This document shows, piece after piece, positions 60,210 through 64,000 of a stretch of 64,000 bases of DNA. The notes beneath the pieces were generated by a model. The model was not told the DNA's origin and did no database searches. It was given only the letters and a program-made list of their open reading frames with translations. The position numbers and the translations under genes are program-made. Source of the stretch: Roseovarius confluentis (GTDB lineage: Bacteria > Pseudomonadota > Alphaproteobacteria > Rhodobacterales > Rhodobacteraceae). Each line of letters begins with the position of its first letter. The stretch's first letter is position 1. Location of the stretch: positions 455,589-519,588 of the forward strand of contig NZ_PPFE01000003.1 of assembly GCF_002917925.1 (NCBI RefSeq). Reading direction: 5' to 3'.

Positions 60210-61498
60210 TCTGGGGCCTGCTAATAGCGTCTTTGGTCGTTCTGTTGCTCTTGGGCGTGCCAATCGGTGTCGCGCTGGGTGCCACCGCGTTCCTGTTGAT
60301 CGAAGCCTTCGTCGGGGGCAGCTTTCAGTTGGCGGTAACGGCGACTTGGAACACCTTCAATAGCTTCACCCTGACCGCGGTTTCGGCCTTCATCGTTCTT
60401 GGGGAAGTACTGCTGGCAAGTGGTCTGACTTCTCGAATTTATGCTTCGGTGCTACCTTTGTTTCAGCGGTTTCCCGGCAAGCTGATGCATACCAACGTGG
60501 CTGTAGGGGCCCTGTTCGGTTCCGTAAGCGGTACAAGCCTTGCAACTGCGGCTGCCGTTGGATCGGTTGCCTATCCTCAGTTGGCAGAGCGGGGCTATCC
60601 CAAGGGAAGCGTCGTCGGCCTGTTGGCTGCATCCGGCACGCTTGGCATCATCCTGCCGCCCAGCCTTATCCTCGTAATTTACGGCGCGACACAAGATGTA
60701 TCCGTGGGCCGGCTGTTTCTGGCGGGCCTGATTCCGGGTATGTTCCTGGCTGGCGCGTTCATGATCTACATCGTGATCCGAGCTAAGTTGAGCGCCAAAT
60801 GGCTACCGGAAAGTACGGAAACTTCCACGTGGCAGGAAACAATCTTGGCGCTGGTCGGGCTGTGGCCAATCGCGGTTCTGATGATGGCAGTGCTCGGTAC
60901 GATATACCTCGGCGTCGCCACCCCGACAGAAGCGGCGGCCTTGGGCGCCTTCGCGACTGTTGTCATGGGCTTTGCGTTCGGAACGCTGACTTTCAAGCGA
61001 CTGCTTGAAGCTCTGACGAAGTCAGTCGTCAGTTTCGGGACTATCGCGCTTATCATGGTCGGAGCGGCCATGCTGACCCAGGTCATCAGTATCCTCGGGC
61101 TTCCCATGCAGCTAACTACGCTGGTCGCTGAAATGTCCTTGGGGAAGTACACGGTTTTTCTTGCAGTGGCCGTAATCTACCTCGTGCTTGGATGTTTCTT
61201 TGACGGCCTGTCAGTCATGCTCATGACCCTGCCGCTGACATTCCCAATGATGATGGCGGCAGGATTCGATCCTGTCTGGTACGGGATCGCCGTAACAATC
61301 CTGATCGAAATCGGAATGATAACGCCCCCGGTAGGCATCAACCTGTTTGTTCTTTCGGCTATTTCGCGAGGCCAGGTTTCAGTGGCCGAAGCTTCGAGAG
61401 AAACGTTGCCTTACTGGGCAATCATGTTGGCGTGCCTCGGGATATTTACGGCGTTTCCGGAGATAATCACGTTTCTTCCCAACTGGATAATGAACTGA
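60206..61498 (+). CDS. dctM: TRAP transporter large permease DctM
   Basis: This is the transport channel of the TRAP system, 430 residues with about twelve hydrophobic segments. It contains the family stretch AVGALFGSVSGTSLATAAAVG and the typical SGTLGIILPPSLILVIYGA, with GCFFDGLSVMLMTLPLTFPM near the end. The start is TTG at 60206: it overlaps the dctQ stop, has GGAG upstream and gives the usual length, whereas the ATG at 60122 would add 28 unrelated residues lying within dctQ. It is followed after 8 bp by the dipeptidase-like gene. Confidence 0.9.
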   Translation: MIWGLLIASLVVLLLLGVPIGVALGATAFLLIEAFVGGSFQLAVTATWNTFNSFTLTAVSAFIVLGEVLLASGLTSRIYASVLPLFQRFPGKLMHTNVAVGALFGSVSGTSLATAAAVGSVAYPQLAERGYPKGSVVGLLAASGTLGIILPPSLILVIYGATQDVSVGRLFLAGLIPGMFLAGAFMIYIVIRAKLSAKWLPESTETSTWQETILALVGLWPIAVLMMAVLGTIYLGVATPTEAAALGAFATVVMGFAFGTLTFKRLLEALTKSVVSFGTIALIMVGAAMLTQVISILGLPMQLTTLVAEMSLGKYTVFLAVAVIYLVLGCFFDGLSVMLMTLPLTFPMMMAAGFDPVWYGIAVTILIEIGMITPPVGINLFVLSAISRGQVSVAEASRETLPYWAIMLACLGIFTAFPEIITFLPNWIMN

Positions 61499-61506
61499 GA
61501 GGACCA

Positions 61507-62490
61507 ATGAACAACCTATCCACCTTAACGAACGCAGAAGCGCCGATCATTGCTGACACTCTGCTCGTCTGCAATTTCGACCGCGGTATTTTCGAGGAAA
61601 TGAAAAAAGGCGGTATTACCGTTGCGAATTGCACGTGTTGTGTATGGGAAGGCTTTCATGACACCATGAAGGCCGTGGCTCATTGGAAACGACTGTTCAA
61701 TGAGAACGCAGATCTAATCATGCAGATCAGGAGTGTAGAAGATATTCACCAGGCCGCACGCGACGGGCTGGTTGGGATCATTCTGGGGTGGCAGAACACG
61801 TCCGGCATTGATGACAACATCGACTTTCTAGAGGTGTATGCGGAACTTGGCGTGAAGATCATGCAACTCACATACAATACGCAGAACTTTGTTGCCTCGG
61901 GCTGTTTCGAAGAGCGGGACAGCGGGGTCACCGGCTTCGGCCAAGATGTGATCGCGGAGATGAATCGTCTGGGAATTCTAATCGATCTCTCGCACGTTGG
62001 TGGGCGCTCTGCGAAAGAGGCTTGCGAAATCTCGACGAAACCCTTGGCATATACTCATTGCTGCCCTTCTTCGTTGAAGGACCATCCCAGGAACAAGAGT
62101 GATGAAGAACTGCTTCGTGTCGCTGAGGGTGGGGGATATATCGGCATCACTATTTTTCCACCGTTCCTACCCAAGGGTACGAATTCGACAATAGATGATT
62201 ATGTCGAGGTCGTTGACTACGTCGTAAATCTTGTCGGTGAAGAGAGTGTCGGAATTGGTACTGACATGTCTCAGGGACATCCGTGGTCTTGGCAGGAGTA
62301 CGCCATGCATGACAAGGGCAATTCTCGCCGGCTTACATCGTTCGGAGAGTTGAAATTCCCTACGGGCATAGAGCAGATTTGCGATTTCCCAAACATTCGC
62401 GATGCCATGAAACGGCGAGGATGGACCGAAACCAGGATCGAACGCGTGCTTGGCAAGAACTGGGTTCGCCTGCTGAACGATGTCTGGTGA
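61507..62490 (+). CDS. M19 membrane dipeptidase-like protein lacking three canonical metal ligands
   Basis: The product has 327 residues of the renal dipeptidase (M19) TIM-barrel family. His163 in IDLSHVG and His184 in AYTHCCP, which align with the second-site histidines, are kept, as is Asp253 in GIGTDMSQG. The HxD pair at the N-terminus and the bridging Glu of the classical enzymes are not: the equivalent places read ADTLLVCN and LGWQNTSG. Cysteines in NCTCCVWEGF (residues 41-50) are unusual. The protein may use a different metal site or a different reaction. TGAGAGGACCA precedes the ATG at 61507. It is the fourth gene of the TRAP operon. Confidence 0.8.
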   Translation: MNNLSTLTNAEAPIIADTLLVCNFDRGIFEEMKKGGITVANCTCCVWEGFHDTMKAVAHWKRLFNENADLIMQIRSVEDIHQAARDGLVGIILGWQNTSGIDDNIDFLEVYAELGVKIMQLTYNTQNFVASGCFEERDSGVTGFGQDVIAEMNRLGILIDLSHVGGRSAKEACEISTKPLAYTHCCPSSLKDHPRNKSDEELLRVAEGGGYIGITIFPPFLPKGTNSTIDDYVEVVDYVVNLVGEESVGIGTDMSQGHPWSWQEYAMHDKGNSRRLTSFGELKFPTGIEQICDFPNIRDAMKRRGWTETRIERVLGKNWVRLLNDVW

Positions 62491-62594
62491 CTTTTTAAGT
62501 GTGATGCCGTGTACGTCGGTATCACACCCGAAAGTTGCGTGCGGAATGGCTTAGGCTCTTTTTCACCCAAGGCATGCGGAGGCTGAACGCGCTT

Positions 62595-63839
62595 ATGCAA
62601 AATTTCGACCTCATCGTTGCGGGAGCCGGTATCGTCGGAATGTCGACGGCGCTTTGGGCCCGGAAAGATGGAATGCGAGTTCTACTTTGTGATGGCAATC
62701 TTCCTGGGTCAGGCACGACTTCGGGCTCTGCATGCACAATTGCCACTTATGCCAGTGTTCCGATCAACAGTCCTTCAATACCTGCGAGCCTGCCGCGTCT
62801 TTTGACACGTTCGGACAGCCCGTTGAGTTTCGATTGGAAATACGGTCTCCGTAATCCACGATGGATGCTGTCATTTCTGTCGCACTGCCGCGCATCAAAA
62901 GTAAGACACATAAGTTCTCAACTGGGTCTTCTGCTTTCGCACGCAAACAGCAGCTTGGACGAAATGATTTCGGAATGCAGCGCGGATGACCTGATCGTTG
63001 ACAATGACTGTATGTATATCTGGTCTACAGAAGCCGGATTTGATGCAGCGCTAGGGGGCATCGCAACGCAGCGCGCGAATGGCGTCGCATTGGAGCTTCT
63101 GACTGCCGACGAAGCACGGGATCTTGAGCCGAGTCTTAAGGGAAAGATCCATAAAGGTCTTAAGTTCAACGGAGCTCGTCATGTTCTGAACCCACAAGAA
63201 CTCGTGATTCGAATGCACCGTCGATTTCTGGAGCTGGGTGGCAAATGGATTCAGGACAACGTCCGGACAGTGGTTCCGGACAAGGCCGGTGTGACTGTGG
63301 CGCTAGAGAATGACGACACCGTGAGCGGCGACTATTTCGCATTGGCAGCTGGAGCCTTTTCCACTCGCATTCGGGGCACCGGCGCGGAATATTTGCCGCT
63401 TGGCGTCGAGCGAGGCTACAGCATTGTCTATCCAGGGCACGGTGCAATTACTTCGCGACCCGTGGGTTGGGCGGAGGCCGGGCTCTACGCGACGCCAATG
63501 GCACAAGGTCTTCGTTTTGCAGGGACCGTGGAAATTGCTTCGCTGGACGCGCCGAGCAATCCACGCAACATTGACTATCTTCACAAAAGATCCTTGGAGA
63601 TGTTTGGTCCGCTTGGGGCGCCGGAAAAACCTTGGCTGGGCTATCGTCCGACATTGCCGGATTCCTTGCCAGTGATTGGCCCATCTCCAAAGTCCGAACG
63701 CGTAATTTTCGCGTTTGGACATCAACATGTCGGACTGACCCTTGGACCCGTCACAGGGCGAATTGTTTCTGAATTGGTCCGGGGAAAGCTTCCCCACTTT
63801 GATATTTCAGGACTAACGCCCCGGCGTTTCTGGAGCTAG
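62595..63839 (+). CDS. FAD-dependent amino-acid oxidoreductase (DAO/DadA family)
   Basis: This is a flavoprotein of 414 residues. The FAD-binding motif LIVAGAGIVGMSTALWARKD starts at residue 6. The C-terminal part GYRPTLPDSLPVIGPSPKSE and GHQHVGLTLGPVTGRIVSEL matches D-amino-acid dehydrogenases and sarcosine/glycine oxidase relatives. It would oxidise an amine or D-amino acid to the imine, passing electrons to the respiratory chain or oxygen. It lies 104 bp after the dipeptidase-like gene on the same strand; the spacer has no terminator. Start 62595 is preceded by GGAGGCTGAAC with a long spacer; 62574 is an alternative. The substrate is probably the one carried by the TRAP system. Confidence 0.87.
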   Translation: MQNFDLIVAGAGIVGMSTALWARKDGMRVLLCDGNLPGSGTTSGSACTIATYASVPINSPSIPASLPRLLTRSDSPLSFDWKYGLRNPRWMLSFLSHCRASKVRHISSQLGLLLSHANSSLDEMISECSADDLIVDNDCMYIWSTEAGFDAALGGIATQRANGVALELLTADEARDLEPSLKGKIHKGLKFNGARHVLNPQELVIRMHRRFLELGGKWIQDNVRTVVPDKAGVTVALENDDTVSGDYFALAAGAFSTRIRGTGAEYLPLGVERGYSIVYPGHGAITSRPVGWAEAGLYATPMAQGLRFAGTVEIASLDAPSNPRNIDYLHKRSLEMFGPLGAPEKPWLGYRPTLPDSLPVIGPSPKSERVIFAFGHQHVGLTLGPVTGRIVSELVRGKLPHFDISGLTPRRFWS

Positions 63840-63876
63840 TGGCAAGAGCTAAATCTAGATTCGTTCGTGTGTCTGT

Positions 63877-64000
63877 CTAGCCCCGAATGACTGGGCCATT
63901 TCTTCGTAGAGTCTCGGGCACCGGCGGTCGCATATTTAGGGCCTGGTGTGGGCGGGTATGATTGTACTGTTTGAGCCAGCCATTGATGACGATCTGGGCC
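63877..64000 (-). mobile_element. IS3-family transposase, 3' end (cut by the window edge)
   Basis: Translation of the minus strand gives INGWLKQYNHTRPHQALNMR followed by PPVPETLRRNGPVIRG and a stop at 63877. This is the conserved C-terminus of IS3-family OrfB integrases (IS407/IS51-like group). The rest lies beyond the right edge. The end of the element should be left of the stop, in 63840-63876; I could not identify the terminal inverted repeat or a target duplication. Confidence 0.9.

Noticed and set aside
1..64000. CRISPR arrays, tRNA and rRNA genes
   Set aside because: I saw no regularly spaced direct repeats and no tRNA cloverleaf or rRNA sequence in the intergenic regions; a covariance-model scan would be decisive.

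Overview
The window is a high-GC stretch of an alphaproteobacterial chromosome, most probably Rhodobacterales (Roseobacter group). I infer this from overall gene content and order: accD-folC, amidase/aminotransferase/ftsK/lolA, mlaA-mlaC, glnK-amtB, an ArsR-ArsC fusion next to a GAPDH-like gene and arsJ, and many overlapping ATGA/GTGA gene junctions. No rRNA, tRNA or CRISPR array was recognised.

Layout. 1-1.6 kb: two permeases of a metal ABC transporter, the first cut by the window edge. 1.6-7.1 kb: a degenerate KDGal-kinase-like gene coupled to a rhodanese-like/DUF442 gene, a small coiled-coil protein, a cyanide-insensitive-type cytochrome bd oxidase (cydA-cydB) and a class III aminotransferase. 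7.2-9.3 kb: a 46-codon gene with its own ribosome-binding site and terminator, and an orphan peptide-type substrate-binding protein. 9.5-16.2 kb: aroC, a methyltransferase, a DMT exporter, an HU protein, and the arsenate operon (arsR-arsC fusion, GAPDH-like, arsJ). 16.3-24.7 kb: a Crp/Fnr regulator, a LOV histidine kinase, zinT with a Zur-like box, a sodium:alanine symporter, a universal stress protein, AMP nucleosidase, a glyoxalase-fold protein and an SDR protein. 25-34 kb: folC-accD, a CPBP protease, amtB-glnK, PBP1A, mlaC-mlaA. 34-44 kb: a type I secretion ABC/HlyD pair, ridA, glycerophosphodiesterase, a FemAB-like protein, pterin dehydratase, peroxiredoxin, ferredoxin reductase, rsmD and ubiH. 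44-56.7 kb: amidase, aminotransferase, ftsK, exoD, lolA, a lytic transglycosylase lipoprotein, hspQ, ggt, an RsbW/RsbV pair, thiolase and a free-methionine sulfoxide reductase.

From about 56.75 kb to the right edge the base composition becomes clearly more AT-rich, and the segment ends in the 3' end of an IS3-family transposase. This looks like an acquired module: a divergent MocR-type regulator, a complete TRAP transporter (dctP, dctQ, dctM), an M19 dipeptidase-like protein lacking three of the canonical metal ligands, and a DadA-like FAD oxidoreductase. The simplest reading is regulated uptake and oxidation of an amino-acid-like compound whose identity cannot be read from sequence. It is the best candidate for an undescribed pathway in the window.

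Smaller items of interest are the hidden small gene near 7.3 kb, several palindromic candidate operators, a three-copy REP-like intergenic repeat, and long perfect hairpins between genes.
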